The notes: generated by a model not told the origin, from the letters alone. Shown: positions 7,554 through 15,725, counted from the first letter of the stretch. The stretch is DNA of 23,314 nucleotides from QAMX01 sp964448855 (GCA_964448855.1 CAYUXI010000025.1:1-23314), one strand, 5' to 3'. Translations and numbers: made by a program.

Positions 7554-7597
7554 AAAAAAATCAGGCGATATCTCCTGAACAGGGGATATCGCCTGAT
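7554..7597. terminator. Bidirectional terminator between GH2 and the nucleoside permease operon
   Basis: ATCAGGCGATATC (7560-7572) pairs with GATATCGCCTGAT (7585-7597); inside, CCTG-AA-CAGG extends the stem to about 18 pairs. Seven A at 7554-7560 give a seven-T tract on the minus strand, so it best terminates the leftward operon ending at 7612. It can also stop rightward GH2 transcription, though its T tract there is weak. Confidence 0.88.
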
Positions 7598-7611
7598 TGA
7601 CGTTTTGAGGG

Positions 7612-8592
7612 CTATCGGTCTTCCCGGAAATAGGAAAGGCCGAGGCTTGCGGGCGGCTGATTTTCGCGCTTCTTGCGGATGCTGACGGCCACCAGAACGA
7701 GGATGGTCACGACGTATGGCAGCATCTGGAAGAGCGGAAGCAGCTGCATGGGGACGTTGATGTAGTTGTAGAGGATGTACAGCGCGCCGAAGAGGTAGGA
7801 GCCGAAGATGGCCACACAGGGCTTCCAGGTCGCAAAGATGACGATGGCGATGGCGAGCCAGCCGCGGTCGCCGAAGCCGTTGTTGGACCAGATGCCGTTG
7901 GTGTAGTCCATGATGAAGAAGAGCCCGCCCAGCCCGGCGATCATGCCGCCGATGCAGGTGGCCATGTACTTGTAGCGCGTGACGTTGATGCCGGCGGCGT
8001 CTGCCGTTGCGGGGTTCTCACCGACGGCGCGGAGGTTCAGGCCGACACGCGTCCGCTTCAGGAGGATACCGACGGCGACGGCCAAAATGACGGCGAGGTA
8101 GACGAGAAAGCCGTAGGAGAAGAACAGCTTGCCGATGGCGCCCATGTTTTCGGCGAAGGGGAAGGTGGTCTTGTAGACCTTGGCGATTTTGACGAGTGCC
8201 AGATACGGCACGTCGCTCTTGACGACCTTGATGAGTGAGCCGCCGAAGAAGTTGCCGACGCCGACGCCGAACGTGGTGATGGCGAGGCCGGTCACGTTCT
8301 GGTTGACACGCAGCGTGACGGTCAGGAAGCAGTACAGCAGGGAAACCAGCAGCGACCCGGCCAGACAGCAGAGCAGGGGAATCAGAATCGCCAGCAGCGG
8401 GTTGATCACAGCGGCAGACGTCTGATAGAAGAAGCCGCCGATGACGCCGGAAATGGCACCGATGTACATGATGCCGGGGATGCCGAGGTTCAGGTTGCCG
8501 GATTTCTCCGTCAAAATTTCACCGGTTGCGCCGAAGAGCAGCGGCGTTCCCTGAAGGATGGCGCGTTGAATAAAGCCGATCAGAATGTCCAT
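7612..8592 (-). CDS. Nucleoside ABC transporter permease (BmpG/NupC-type)
   Basis: The 326-residue product is a hydrophobic inner-membrane permease of the branched-chain/BMP-nucleoside type. About eight to ten membrane segments can be read. ATGEILTEKSGNLNLGIPG near the N-terminus is the characteristic opening of this permease, and the conserved loop AVGENPATADAAGINVTRYKY (about 195-215) is the probable ATPase-coupling segment. It is the last gene of the operon xpt, binding protein, ATPase, permease, permease. Its ATG at 8592 comes one base after the stop of the preceding permease, indicating tight cotranscription and translational coupling. It forms a heterodimeric pore with its neighbour. 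The expected cargo is purine nucleosides, inferred from the family and the guanine riboswitch upstream. Confidence 0.9.
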   Translation of the reverse strand: MDILIGFIQRAILQGTPLLFGATGEILTEKSGNLNLGIPGIMYIGAISGVIGGFFYQTSAAVINPLLAILIPLLCCLAGSLLVSLLYCFLTVTLRVNQNVTGLAITTFGVGVGNFFGGSLIKVVKSDVPYLALVKIAKVYKTTFPFAENMGAIGKLFFSYGFLVYLAVILAVAVGILLKRTRVGLNLRAVGENPATADAAGINVTRYKYMATCIGGMIAGLGGLFFIMDYTNGIWSNNGFGDRGWLAIAIVIFATWKPCVAIFGSYLFGALYILYNYINVPMQLLPLFQMLPYVVTILVLVAVSIRKKRENQPPASLGLSYFREDR

Positions 8593-8593
8593 A

Positions 8594-9703
8594 TCAGTTG
8601 TCTCCCTCCGCTTCTTCCGGTTTCCGGCGGTTGATGTGGATGCGGTAGTTGATGAAAAATTCGCAGCCGATGATAAAGAAGAGGATGATGCCGGTCAGAA
8701 TCTCGGAAAAATCGCTGTTCAGCTGGAATTTGGAAGTGACTTCGTCTGCGCCTCGAGCGAGGAAAACCAGTAGCAGCGTCGTCAGAATCATGGTCAGCGG
8801 GTTGAACTTGGCCAGCCAGGAAACCATGATGGCCGTAAAGCCGCGGCCGTCCACCAGGTTGGAGTCGATGGAGTGGGATGCGCCGCCGACCAGCAGCAGC
8901 CCGGCGATGCCGCAAATGGCACCGGACAGCGCCATGGTGCGGAGAATGACCTTCTTGACGTTGATGCCGATATAGTGTGCGGTGTTCTCACTTTCACCGA
9001 CAACGGAAATCTCGTAGCCGTGCTTGCTGTAGCGGAGGTAGACATACATGGCCGCAGTCAGCAGGACGACCACCAGAATGTTGAGCAGGTAGTCCACGCC
9101 GAACAAATCCGGGAACCAGCCGTGCGACAGAAGATCCGGGCCGACAACGTTGGAGCCGGTGCGGTCGGCCACCTTGAGGAAGTACTCAATCAGCTGAATG
9201 GCGACGTAGTTCATCATCAGCGTGAAAAGCGTCTCATTGGTGCCCCATTGTGCCTTGCAGAAGGCCGGAATAACGCCCCAGACCATACCGGCCAGGATGG
9301 CGAGGACGACCATCATCAGAATCAGCACCCATTCCGGGACGCGGCCGCCAAAGGTGAACATACACCAGGCGGTGGCCAGACAGCCCATCAGCGTCTGACC
9401 TTCGGCACCGGTATTCCAGAAGCGCATCCGGAAGGCGGGCGTGACGGCCAGCGAAATGCAGAGCAGAATGGCGATATCGTGGATGGTGACAAGCGTGCGC
9501 CCCTGCCCAAATGCACCGTGATAGACGGTGGCGAAAATGGAGAGCGGGTTGTCCCCGGTCAGAACCTTGGTGACGATGGCGCAGACGACGAGCGCCAGCA
9601 GAATGGCGACGGCGCGAATCAGGATGGAGCGCTTCAGGGGAATGTGATCGCGTTTGGTAATGTAAATCAATGGCTCACGCGAATGCCGCTTGGCTTTATG
9701 CAT
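8594..9703 (-). CDS. Nucleoside ABC transporter permease (BmpF/NupB-type)
   Basis: The 369-residue product is the larger permease of a BMP-type nucleoside importer. A short basic N-terminus leads to about ten membrane segments. The family loop EISVVGESENTAHYIGINVKKV (about residues 231-252) corresponds to the coupling region in the partner permease, with KHGYEI before it. RNTGAEGQ-like features are seen as RFWNTGAEGQTLMG near residue 114-127, also typical. ATG 9703 has GGAGGA about 7 bases upstream and overlaps the ATPase stop by 8 bases, so translation is coupled to the ATPase. Together with the next gene it forms the membrane channel. Confidence 0.9.
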   Translation of the reverse strand: MHKAKRHSREPLIYITKRDHIPLKRSILIRAVAILLALVVCAIVTKVLTGDNPLSIFATVYHGAFGQGRTLVTIHDIAILLCISLAVTPAFRMRFWNTGAEGQTLMGCLATAWCMFTFGGRVPEWVLILMMVVLAILAGMVWGVIPAFCKAQWGTNETLFTLMMNYVAIQLIEYFLKVADRTGSNVVGPDLLSHGWFPDLFGVDYLLNILVVVLLTAAMYVYLRYSKHGYEISVVGESENTAHYIGINVKKVILRTMALSGAICGIAGLLLVGGASHSIDSNLVDGRGFTAIMVSWLAKFNPLTMILTTLLLVFLARGADEVTSKFQLNSDFSEILTGIILFFIIGCEFFINYRIHINRRKPEEAEGDN

Positions 9704-11225
9704 GGTCTTGTCCTCCTGCCTTGGTCATCAGCAGACCGATTTCCTCTTTGGTTGCGGTTTTCCCATCGACAATCCCCGTGACGCGCCCTGCACCGATGAC
9801 CAGAATCCGGTCGCACAGCGACAGCAGCACGTCAAGATCCTCGCCGACAAAGATGACCGCCGTTCCTTTTTCTTTTTGCTGGTTGAAAAGGTGATAAATC
9901 AGATAGGAGGAGTTGATATCCAGTCCGCGAACCGGATAAGCCGCCATCAGAACCGTAGGGGACGATGAAATTTCACGCCCGACCAGCACCTTCTGGACAT
10001 TGCCGCCGGACAAGCGGCGCACCGGCGTCGAAACGCCCGGCGTCACAACGCCCAGATCCTCGATAATTTTATCAGCCAGCTGCCGCGGCGGGTGCCGATC
10101 GACAAAGGCGGAATGCCCTTTCCGATAGCTGCGGAGCATCATGTTGTCCACGATGTCCATGTTGCCGACAAGCCCCATGCCGAGCCGGTCTTCGGGGACG
10201 AAGGAGAGGCGAACGCCCAGATCCCGGATTTGCAGCGGCGTTTTGTCGCGGAGGTTTTCCGTTTGGCCTGTTTTGGGGTCTTCGTAGAGGATTTCGCCGG
10301 AGGCCAGCGCCTGCAGCCCGGCAATCGCTTCGAGCAGCTCCCGCTGACCGGAGCCGGCAATCCCGGCGATGCCGAGGATTTCGCCGCTGCGCGCCGTGAA
10401 GCTGACGTGATTCAGCACCTGAACGCCATCCCGGTTGAGGCAGTTCAGGTCGCGGACAATCAGCCGATCCTGCGGGTTGACGGGCTCGGGGCGGTCGATG
10501 TTCAACACGACCTTTTTCCCGACCATCATCTCGGTCAGCTGCGATTCATTCGTTTCCGCCGTCAGAACAACGCCGACCGATTCACCCTTGCGGAGCACGG
10601 CAACGCGGTCGGAAAGGCTCAGAACCTCGTGGAGCTTGTGTGTAATGATGATAATCGCCTTGCCGTCATTCCGCATCCGGCGAAGCACGGCAAAGAGCTT
10701 TTCCGTTTCCTGCGGGGTCAGAACGGCGGTGGGCTCATCCAGAATCAGAATGTCTGCGCCGCGGTACAGCACCTTGACGATTTCAACGGTCTGCTTTTCC
10801 GAAACGGACATCTCATAGATTTTCTTTTTCGGGTCAATCTCAAAGCCGTAGCGATGGGAAATCTCCGCAATCTGCCGCGACGCGGATTTCAGATTGAAGC
10901 GGGAACCGTCGTTGATGCCGAGCACAATATTCTCAGCGGCCGTAAACACGTCCACGAGCTTGAAGTGCTGGTGAATCATGCCGATCTTGTACTGGAAGGC
11001 GTCCCGCGGGGAATTGATCAGCGCACGCTGACCGTTGACGAAGATTTCACCCTCATCCGGATGGTAGATACCGGCTACCATGTTCATCAGCGTGGTTTTT
11101 CCGCTCCCGTTTTCGCCCAGAACGGCCAGAATTTCGCCGGTATGCACATCTAGACTGACATTGTTGTTGGCAATGACCTTTTCGCCGAAGCGCTTTGTCA
11201 CGTTTCGTAATTCAAGTGCGTTCAC
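9696..11225 (-). CDS. Nucleoside ABC transporter ATPase, two nucleotide-binding domains (NupA/BmpE-type)
   Basis: The 509-residue product is a fused double ATPase powering a nucleoside importer. Domain 1 has Walker A GENGSGKT (38-45), signature MSVSEKQ (139-145), Walker B ILILDEP (Asp163, Glu164) and ITHKLHE. Domain 2 has a degenerate P-loop GIAGSGQRE (288-296), signature LSGGN (405-409) and MAAYPVRGLD (427-436), where the usual catalytic Glu is absent. This asymmetry is normal for the MglA/RbsA-like and nucleoside ATPases. I chose the GTG at 11225 because AGGGGG ends 6 bases before it; the GTG further upstream has no such site. It is preceded by the binding protein, with a long hairpin in the gap, and overlaps the next permease by 8 bases. 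Confidence 0.92.
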   Translation of the reverse strand: MNALELRNVTKRFGEKVIANNNVSLDVHTGEILAVLGENGSGKTTLMNMVAGIYHPDEGEIFVNGQRALINSPRDAFQYKIGMIHQHFKLVDVFTAAENIVLGINDGSRFNLKSASRQIAEISHRYGFEIDPKKKIYEMSVSEKQTVEIVKVLYRGADILILDEPTAVLTPQETEKLFAVLRRMRNDGKAIIIITHKLHEVLSLSDRVAVLRKGESVGVVLTAETNESQLTEMMVGKKVVLNIDRPEPVNPQDRLIVRDLNCLNRDGVQVLNHVSFTARSGEILGIAGIAGSGQRELLEAIAGLQALASGEILYEDPKTGQTENLRDKTPLQIRDLGVRLSFVPEDRLGMGLVGNMDIVDNMMLRSYRKGHSAFVDRHPPRQLADKIIEDLGVVTPGVSTPVRRLSGGNVQKVLVGREISSSPTVLMAAYPVRGLDINSSYLIYHLFNQQKEKGTAVIFVGEDLDVLLSLCDRILVIGAGRVTGIVDGKTATKEEIGLLMTKAGGQDHA

Positions 11226-11291
11226 AAAAAACCCCCTAAACAGTTGCACACAGGCTTAGGCTGCTGCAAAAAAAGAATCAAATCAAGCGGA

Positions 11292-11328
11292 AATGCACAA
11301 GGGGGCTTTTTATGCCCCCTTGTGCATT
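11292..11328 (-). other. Long intercistronic hairpin between binding protein and ATPase genes
   Basis: AATGCACAAGGGGGC and GCCCCCTTGTGCATT pair over 15 perfect base pairs around a 7-base loop. On the minus strand no T tract follows directly; a run of seven T comes about 20 bases later (near 11267-11273). It starts 20 bases after the binding-protein stop. Such hairpins after binding-protein genes often protect the upstream mRNA or cause partial termination, giving more binding protein than membrane components. That role is inferred here. Confidence 0.75.
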
Positions 11329-11348
11329 CATATTCCGGAGGCCGAAAA

Positions 11349-12626
11349 TCAGTCGCCGAAGTTGGTGTTGAGGTTGGTCACACCGTCAATGATCAGATCG
11401 AAGTACGGCGCGGAACGGAAGGACGAAGCATTGGATTCATCGAAGTAACCGTCGTGGATGACATTGGTGTCACCGGTGAAGTCGCCGTCGATGTCAGCCA
11501 GATACTCGGTGAGCTGTTCGCCGTTGACGGTGAAGCAGTCCGTTGCAAAGACGTGCAGCGTGCCGTTCTTAAAGCCCTGAATGGCTTCCTGAATCTTTTC
11601 CTCTGTGCCTTCCGCTGCAACACCCAGGTTCAGCCCGGTCAGAACGACGGAGTTGCTGGAGATGTTGCCGCACCAGTCGGTATCAATGGCTTCGCCCTTG
11701 ATGACGCATTCCATGATGTACTGGAAGTACGGAGCCCAGTTGATGGCGGAGGAAACGATGAACGTGTTCTCACCGGCGGAGTAGGTGCTGCCGTTGTAGG
11801 AGACGTTCGGAACATTCTTCAGCTCGCAGGCGGTCGGAGCGCCGAGGGAGTCGGCGTGCTGGCTGATGAGGACGCAGTTGTCTTTTTCAATCAGGGACGT
11901 TGCAGCTTCCTGCTCTTTGGCCTGGTCATACCAGGAACCGGTGTAGCGAACCTTCATGGTTGCGGTCGGGCAGACGGAGCGTGCGCCGAGGAAGAAGGAG
12001 GTCATACCGGAAATAACTTCCGCGTAGGTGAAAGCACCGACATAGCCGATGACGGCCTGATCAGCGGTGATGGTACCGGCGGCGATCATTTCGTTGAGCT
12101 TCATACCGGCAGCGATACCGGCGAGGTAACGGCCTTCATAGATGGAAGCGAACGCGTTGTGGAAGTTGTCGATGCCGGCAATCTTGGAAGAGGTACCGGT
12201 GGCGTGGCAGAACTGAACTTCCGGATATTCCTTGGCGGCCTGCTTGATGAAGGATTCATGGCCGAAGGAGTCTGCGAAGATGACCTTGCAGCCCTTGTTC
12301 TTGGCGAGGTCAACAGCCGTATCATAGCAGGTGCTGTCTTCGCCGATGCCGGTCACGATGATGACCTGATCGTCAGACAGACCCATGCCGGATGCAGCGG
12401 ATTTCAGGGCAGAGATGAAGTTGTTATCATAGGTGGAGTTTTCGTCGTGCAGGCAGATCATGCCGATCTTGAAGTCAGCCGGAACCTCCACGTTCGACGA
12501 GATGTCCAGGCGGGGCAGGATGTCATCAGACATTCCCTTGGTGTCGTCGCTGCTGCTGCCGGTGGAGCAGGCTGCAAGAGACAGAACCATGAGTGCCGCG
12601 AGAACGATTGCGAGAAGCCTTTTCAT
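11349..12626 (-). CDS. BMP-family (BmpA/PnrA-type) nucleoside-binding lipoprotein
   Basis: The 425-residue product is the extracellular receptor of the nucleoside importer. Signal peptide residues 1-19 end in lipobox LAAC, with Cys20 lipidated. The mature protein has a periplasmic-binding fold of the BMP family: KIGMICLHDENSTYDNNF near residue 55, IFADSFGHE, a GYVGAFTYAEVISGMTSFF stretch near the middle, and a TGSWYD motif. This last combination is diagnostic of BMP/PnrA proteins, which bind purine nucleosides in Treponema and streptococci. Length is slightly above the family average (330-390) because of the Ser/Asp linker and some insertions. ATG 12626 has GGAGGAA about 7 bases upstream. It follows xpt by 60 bases on the same transcript. 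Confidence 0.9.
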   Translation of the reverse strand: MKRLLAIVLAALMVLSLAACSTGSSSDDTKGMSDDILPRLDISSNVEVPADFKIGMICLHDENSTYDNNFISALKSAASGMGLSDDQVIIVTGIGEDSTCYDTAVDLAKNKGCKVIFADSFGHESFIKQAAKEYPEVQFCHATGTSSKIAGIDNFHNAFASIYEGRYLAGIAAGMKLNEMIAAGTITADQAVIGYVGAFTYAEVISGMTSFFLGARSVCPTATMKVRYTGSWYDQAKEQEAATSLIEKDNCVLISQHADSLGAPTACELKNVPNVSYNGSTYSAGENTFIVSSAINWAPYFQYIMECVIKGEAIDTDWCGNISSNSVVLTGLNLGVAAEGTEEKIQEAIQGFKNGTLHVFATDCFTVNGEQLTEYLADIDGDFTGDTNVIHDGYFDESNASSFRSAPYFDLIIDGVTNLNTNFGD

Positions 12627-12686
12627 ATGTTCTTCCTCCGTAATGGATGATATTTTTTCCGCCGTCCGGCGGTGGGTACACGAAAT

Positions 12687-13259
12687 TCAGCAGAAAACGA
12701 TGGTTCCGTCTTCGCTCATGGAAGCGATGCGGGCGAGACTTTCCACGCGGAAGCCGCGGGCACGCACCCGGTCACCGCCGCCCTGGAAGGCCTTTTCGAT
12801 CAAAATCCCGGCACCGGCGACCGAACCGCCGGCCTGCTCAACCAGACTGATCAGTCCCTGCAGCGCCTCACCGTGCGCCAGGAAATCGTCAATAATCAGA
12901 ACGCGCTCCCCGGGGCGCAGGTAGGCCTTGGAGACGAGAACCTCGTTCACGTTGCCGTGCGTATAGGAGCGTGTTGTCGCCGAGTAGACGTTGGCGGGCA
13001 GGTTGGAGGATTTGGATTTCTTGGCAAACACAAGGGGAACACGAAATTCCTGCGCGACCAGACAGGCCGCGGCAATGCCGGAGGCTTCGATGGTCAGAAT
13101 CTTGTCCACCTGAACATCCTGAAAGAGCCGGCGAAATTCCTGCGCCAGCGCGGACATCAGCTCAATATCGACCTGATGATTGATAAAGCTGTCCACCCGA
13201 AGGACGTTGCCGGGTGCGATGATGCCTTCCGAACGGATGCGATCTTCCAAAAGCTGCAT
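12687..13259 (-). CDS. xpt: Xanthine phosphoribosyltransferase
   Basis: The 190-residue product converts xanthine (and less well guanine) with PRPP to XMP (or GMP) for purine salvage in the cytoplasm. The PRPP-binding motif VLIIDDFLAHGEA lies at 120-132, and the N-terminal LKEDRI-like MQLLEDRIRSEG, the FINHQVD stretch and SGIAAA (60-65) are typical of Xpt. The length equals the Bacillus enzyme (about 190-194). ATG 13259 has GGAGG about 7 bases upstream. It is the first gene behind a guanine riboswitch, as in many Firmicutes, but here it heads a nucleoside ABC importer rather than the pbuX permease. This links base salvage to nucleoside uptake in one transcript. Confidence 0.96.
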   Translation of the reverse strand: MQLLEDRIRSEGIIAPGNVLRVDSFINHQVDIELMSALAQEFRRLFQDVQVDKILTIEASGIAAACLVAQEFRVPLVFAKKSKSSNLPANVYSATTRSYTHGNVNEVLVSKAYLRPGERVLIIDDFLAHGEALQGLISLVEQAGGSVAGAGILIEKAFQGGGDRVRARGFRVESLARIASMSEDGTIVFC

Positions 13260-13298
13260 AGTGAAGCCTCCGATTGATAGATTTTAAAGTCCAGAAAG

Positions 13299-13325
13299 AA
13301 AAAACAGGGGTACTTGATACCCCTG
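13299..13325 (-). terminator. Riboswitch-controlled intrinsic terminator before xpt
   Basis: On the minus strand CAGGGGTA (13325-13318) pairs with TACCCCTG (13312-13305) around a 5-base loop, followed by six T (13304-13299). It lies between the guanine aptamer and the xpt start, where a transcription attenuator is expected. Readthrough would occur when guanine is scarce. Confidence 0.9.
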
Positions 13326-13339
13326 CAATGAGCAAATCA

Positions 13340-13361
13340 GGCAGCAACACAGTATGCTGCC
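13340..13361 (-). other. Extra hairpin between aptamer and terminator
   Basis: GGCAGC (13361-13356 on the minus strand) pairs with GCTGCC (13345-13340) around a 10-base loop. It stands between aptamer and terminator. It may be part of the expression platform or a spacer; I could not derive a clear antiterminator pairing with P1 by eye. Confidence 0.5.
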
Positions 13362-13375
13362 GCCATGCAAGCGCA

Positions 13376-13442
13376 TCGATAGTCCGGCCATTTACGGCGA
13401 CCAGGTAGAAACTTCAAAACCGTATCATTTGAGCTATATCGA
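13376..13442 (-). ncRNA. Purine riboswitch aptamer, guanine class
   Basis: On the minus strand, P1 is TCGATA (13442-13437) with TATCGA (13381-13376). Between lie the conserved ATGATACGG loop of P2, the J2/3 core GTTTCTACC, and P3 CTGGTC/GGCCGG with loop GCCGTAAAT, close to the Bacillus subtilis xpt aptamer. The base directly before the 3' P1 strand is C (complement of G13382), the C74-equivalent that specifies guanine rather than adenine. The aptamer is 67 bases. Binding of guanine or hypoxanthine should favour the terminator at 13299-13325 and shut off xpt and the transporter. Confidence 0.96.
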
Positions 13443-13464
13443 CCATATCCCTTATTTACGCTAT

Positions 13465-13493
13465 ATTATACAGCCATTCGGTGCAATTGTCAA
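13465..13493 (-). promoter_or_regulatory. Perfect-consensus promoter of the xpt-nucleoside transporter operon
   Basis: On the minus strand TTGACA (13493-13488) is followed by 17 bases and TATAAT (13470-13465), an exact consensus match. The aptamer begins about 22 bases after the -10, so the riboswitch is at the very 5' end of the transcript. Confidence 0.92.
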
Positions 13494-13641
13494 CGAATGA
13501 ACCCGATATGTTTTGAACGAAAGAACGTGTCGAAGTTTGTGGAAAAAGCACAAGAAGCCGGAAAAAACGGAAAAAAGTACGCCATTCGCAGCGCCTCTGC
13601 AATCCGGGAATCCATCGCATACTCAAAAATCAAACCCGATG

Positions 13642-13675
13642 AAACGACACCCGCCGCAGCCTGCGGCGGGTGTCG
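13642..13675 (-). terminator. GC-rich terminator after the GH36 gene
   Basis: CGACACCCGCCGCA (13645-13658) pairs with TGCGGCGGGTGTCG (13662-13675), a 14-bp perfect stem with a 3-base loop. On the minus strand only TTTC follows, so the T tract is short, but it lies 8 bases after the GH36 stop and ahead of the xpt promoter. Bases 13494-13641 hold nothing else I recognise. Confidence 0.75.
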
Positions 13676-13682
13676 AAAACAG

Positions 13683-15659
13683 TCAGCAGTCAACTGCCTG
13701 ATAGAAAAACAGCTTCGCTGTGCGGCGCGTGGGAATGCGGACGGTGAAGCCCTCCGCGATGAGGCTTTGGCCGGACAGCTCAACGGTTCCACCGTCTGCA
13801 TCGGTCAGGCGATACTGCCTGTCCGGCTCCAGACCGGACAGCTGGAACGTCGCCGTCTCGTACGGGGAATGGGCGCGGCGGAAGATCTGAATGATGCCGT
13901 CCCCGACCGAAGGCCGGTGGAACTGCGCGGCGCACCAGACGTCCTGCTTGTCGGAAATTTCCGTGAGCGGGTAGAAATCCTCGCTGAAATAGGGGCGCGC
14001 CTGCCGATATTCCGCCAGCCGCTCCCGCAGCCAGTCGAGCCGTTCCGGGTCATCCCCGAACGCATCGGTTGCCGAGAACGTGTGGGCGATGCGCAGGGCG
14101 GCCGCGTAGCTGCTGCGGATTTGATAGGTGTCGTACAGACGGCTGGAATCGGTGCCGCTGTAGGGAAGCCAGGTGTTGTAGCTGATGGACTGCGCCTGTG
14201 TGGCCTCCGCATCGGCGTTGGCCGGGCACTGATAGTCGCTGCGCCAGAGCGGCATACTGCGGCGGAGCATTTCAATGTCGATGCGGCGACCACCGGAGGC
14301 GCAATCGTCGATCAACAGGTGCGGGAAGCGCTCCAAAAGCGCGTCCCAGAGCCGGTACAGGCCGGTGATGTGATAGATTTCCGTGATGCCGCAGCGGTCT
14401 GGCTCATCGTGGCGACGCCAGTAGGAAAGCGGCGAGAAGTTGAAATCCTGACGGTAGCAGTCGATACCGGACTGCTCGATCACGGATACGAGCGTGTCAA
14501 ACGTCCACTGCCAGGCGTCCGGGTTGCCGAGGTCGAGCAACAGGTTGGCATTCCAGTCGTGCTCCGGGAAAAGAAAGTACTCCGGATGCGCCTTGACAAT
14601 CGGTACGGAACGGATGACGCGCTCCGGCTCGAACCAGAGAAGGAACTTCATCCCGGCCTCGTGCGCGGCCTGCGCAACCGGCATCAGGCCGTCCGGGTGA
14701 ATCCGCGGGCTGACCTGCCAGTCGCCGGTGTGCGAGCCCCAGTCGCCCTCAAATTCGTTGGGCGTCGGCTCCGTTTCAGCACCGTACCAGCCGGCATCCA
14801 TCCAGAGCGCATCAAAGCTCAGCCCCGCATCCCGCAGCGTGCGGATGCGCGCCAGCACCGATTCCGTTGTCATACCGCCCCAGACGCTGGCCGTCAGCGG
14901 GCCGATTGCATCGCGGCTGGGCTGGCCGATGAGCGAAAAATGCTCGCGGAGGAGACGGCGCCAGCGGTTGACAGCGGTGGTTCGCGGCCCCTGACTGACC
15001 TGCAGCACGGCGGAGGAGGTGCGGAAGGCTTCGCCTGGGCGCAGACGGAGATGAATGCCTTCAATGCCGGAGCGGAGTGTGACGCTGTCGCAGTCGCGGT
15101 GAATCTCGGCATTCCACTGACCCGTCCAGCCGACAGCGAACGTGTAGGTCGTCCCGTGATCCTCCACGGCAAAAAACGGTGCCTGCCCATCGTTGGAACG
15201 GCCGCCGTTCGGCGCAAACCGCTGCGTCTCGTTGGGGTGAATGTGGTGAATCCTGCGGCCGCCGATGACCTGATCGACATCGACGGAAAACTCGTCGAAC
15301 GACCAGGTGGAGCCGGACGGCGCATACAGACGCGTCGTGGTATCCGGGTCGGCGAGATAGGCGGAAGCGCGGAGCGGCTCCGCATGGCTGAGCGGGAGGG
15401 TGACGTCGCAGTCCCAGAGGTCGGAGAGCAGCGGCGTATCCTCCGTACCGGTGTTTTCGAATACGTTGAGCAGCTCGCAGGCGGAATGCTCCGGGAAGCT
15501 GCGGAGTGTGCTGGTGATTTTCAAACCGCCGACCAGCTCATAAACGGTTGTCCGGACGCCGTCCTGCTCCGATTCCGTTTTCCGGAGGAGCGAATCGAGA
15601 AACGGCTTGCCGTCATAGTTTAAGGAAAGACGATCCTGAGCGAGCAGAAGAGAAAGCAT
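13683..15659 (-). CDS. GH36-type alpha-galactosidase
   Basis: The 658-residue product removes terminal alpha-galactose from oligosaccharides such as raffinose or galactomannan fragments. An N-terminal beta-sandwich (to about 260) precedes the TIM barrel. In the barrel are LWMDAGWYG, LLWFEPERV, the nucleophile in YRQDFNF (Asp405) and the acid/base in LWRSDYQCP (Asp475), after IDDCASGGRRID. The 70-residue spacing of the two Asp matches characterised GH36 enzymes. The replacement of the usual KWDMNR by RQDFNF shows it is a divergent subgroup, so alpha-N-acetylgalactosaminidase activity cannot be excluded. No signal peptide, hence cytoplasmic. ATG 15659 is preferred; AGGATG lies about 10 bases upstream. 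A TTG start seven codons earlier is possible. Confidence 0.88.
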   Translation of the reverse strand: MLSLLLAQDRLSLNYDGKPFLDSLLRKTESEQDGVRTTVYELVGGLKITSTLRSFPEHSACELLNVFENTGTEDTPLLSDLWDCDVTLPLSHAEPLRASAYLADPDTTTRLYAPSGSTWSFDEFSVDVDQVIGGRRIHHIHPNETQRFAPNGGRSNDGQAPFFAVEDHGTTYTFAVGWTGQWNAEIHRDCDSVTLRSGIEGIHLRLRPGEAFRTSSAVLQVSQGPRTTAVNRWRRLLREHFSLIGQPSRDAIGPLTASVWGGMTTESVLARIRTLRDAGLSFDALWMDAGWYGAETEPTPNEFEGDWGSHTGDWQVSPRIHPDGLMPVAQAAHEAGMKFLLWFEPERVIRSVPIVKAHPEYFLFPEHDWNANLLLDLGNPDAWQWTFDTLVSVIEQSGIDCYRQDFNFSPLSYWRRHDEPDRCGITEIYHITGLYRLWDALLERFPHLLIDDCASGGRRIDIEMLRRSMPLWRSDYQCPANADAEATQAQSISYNTWLPYSGTDSSRLYDTYQIRSSYAAALRIAHTFSATDAFGDDPERLDWLRERLAEYRQARPYFSEDFYPLTEISDKQDVWCAAQFHRPSVGDGIIQIFRRAHSPYETATFQLSGLEPDRQYRLTDADGGTVELSGQSLIAEGFTVRIPTRRTAKLFFYQAVDC

Positions 15660-15695
15660 ACAGCCAGAACATCCTTTCAATTAGAAGTTACATTC

Positions 15696-15725
15696 ATGAT
15701 ACCATAGCTTTGCTTTCCCTGTCAA
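15696..15725 (-). promoter_or_regulatory. SigA-type promoter of the GH36 gene
   Basis: On the minus strand TTGACA (15725-15720), an 18-base spacer and TATCAT (15701-15696). The transcript would start about 30 bases before the ATG at 15659. Confidence 0.75.

Noticed and set aside
9696..11225. Broken second ATPase domain as a sign of decay
   Set aside because: The altered P-loop and missing Glu in the second half are normal for this ATPase family; the frame is intact.
13497..15623. A 708-codon open frame on the plus strand
   Set aside because: Antisense to the GH36 gene, whose catalytic motifs are intact; the plus frame shows no family motif.
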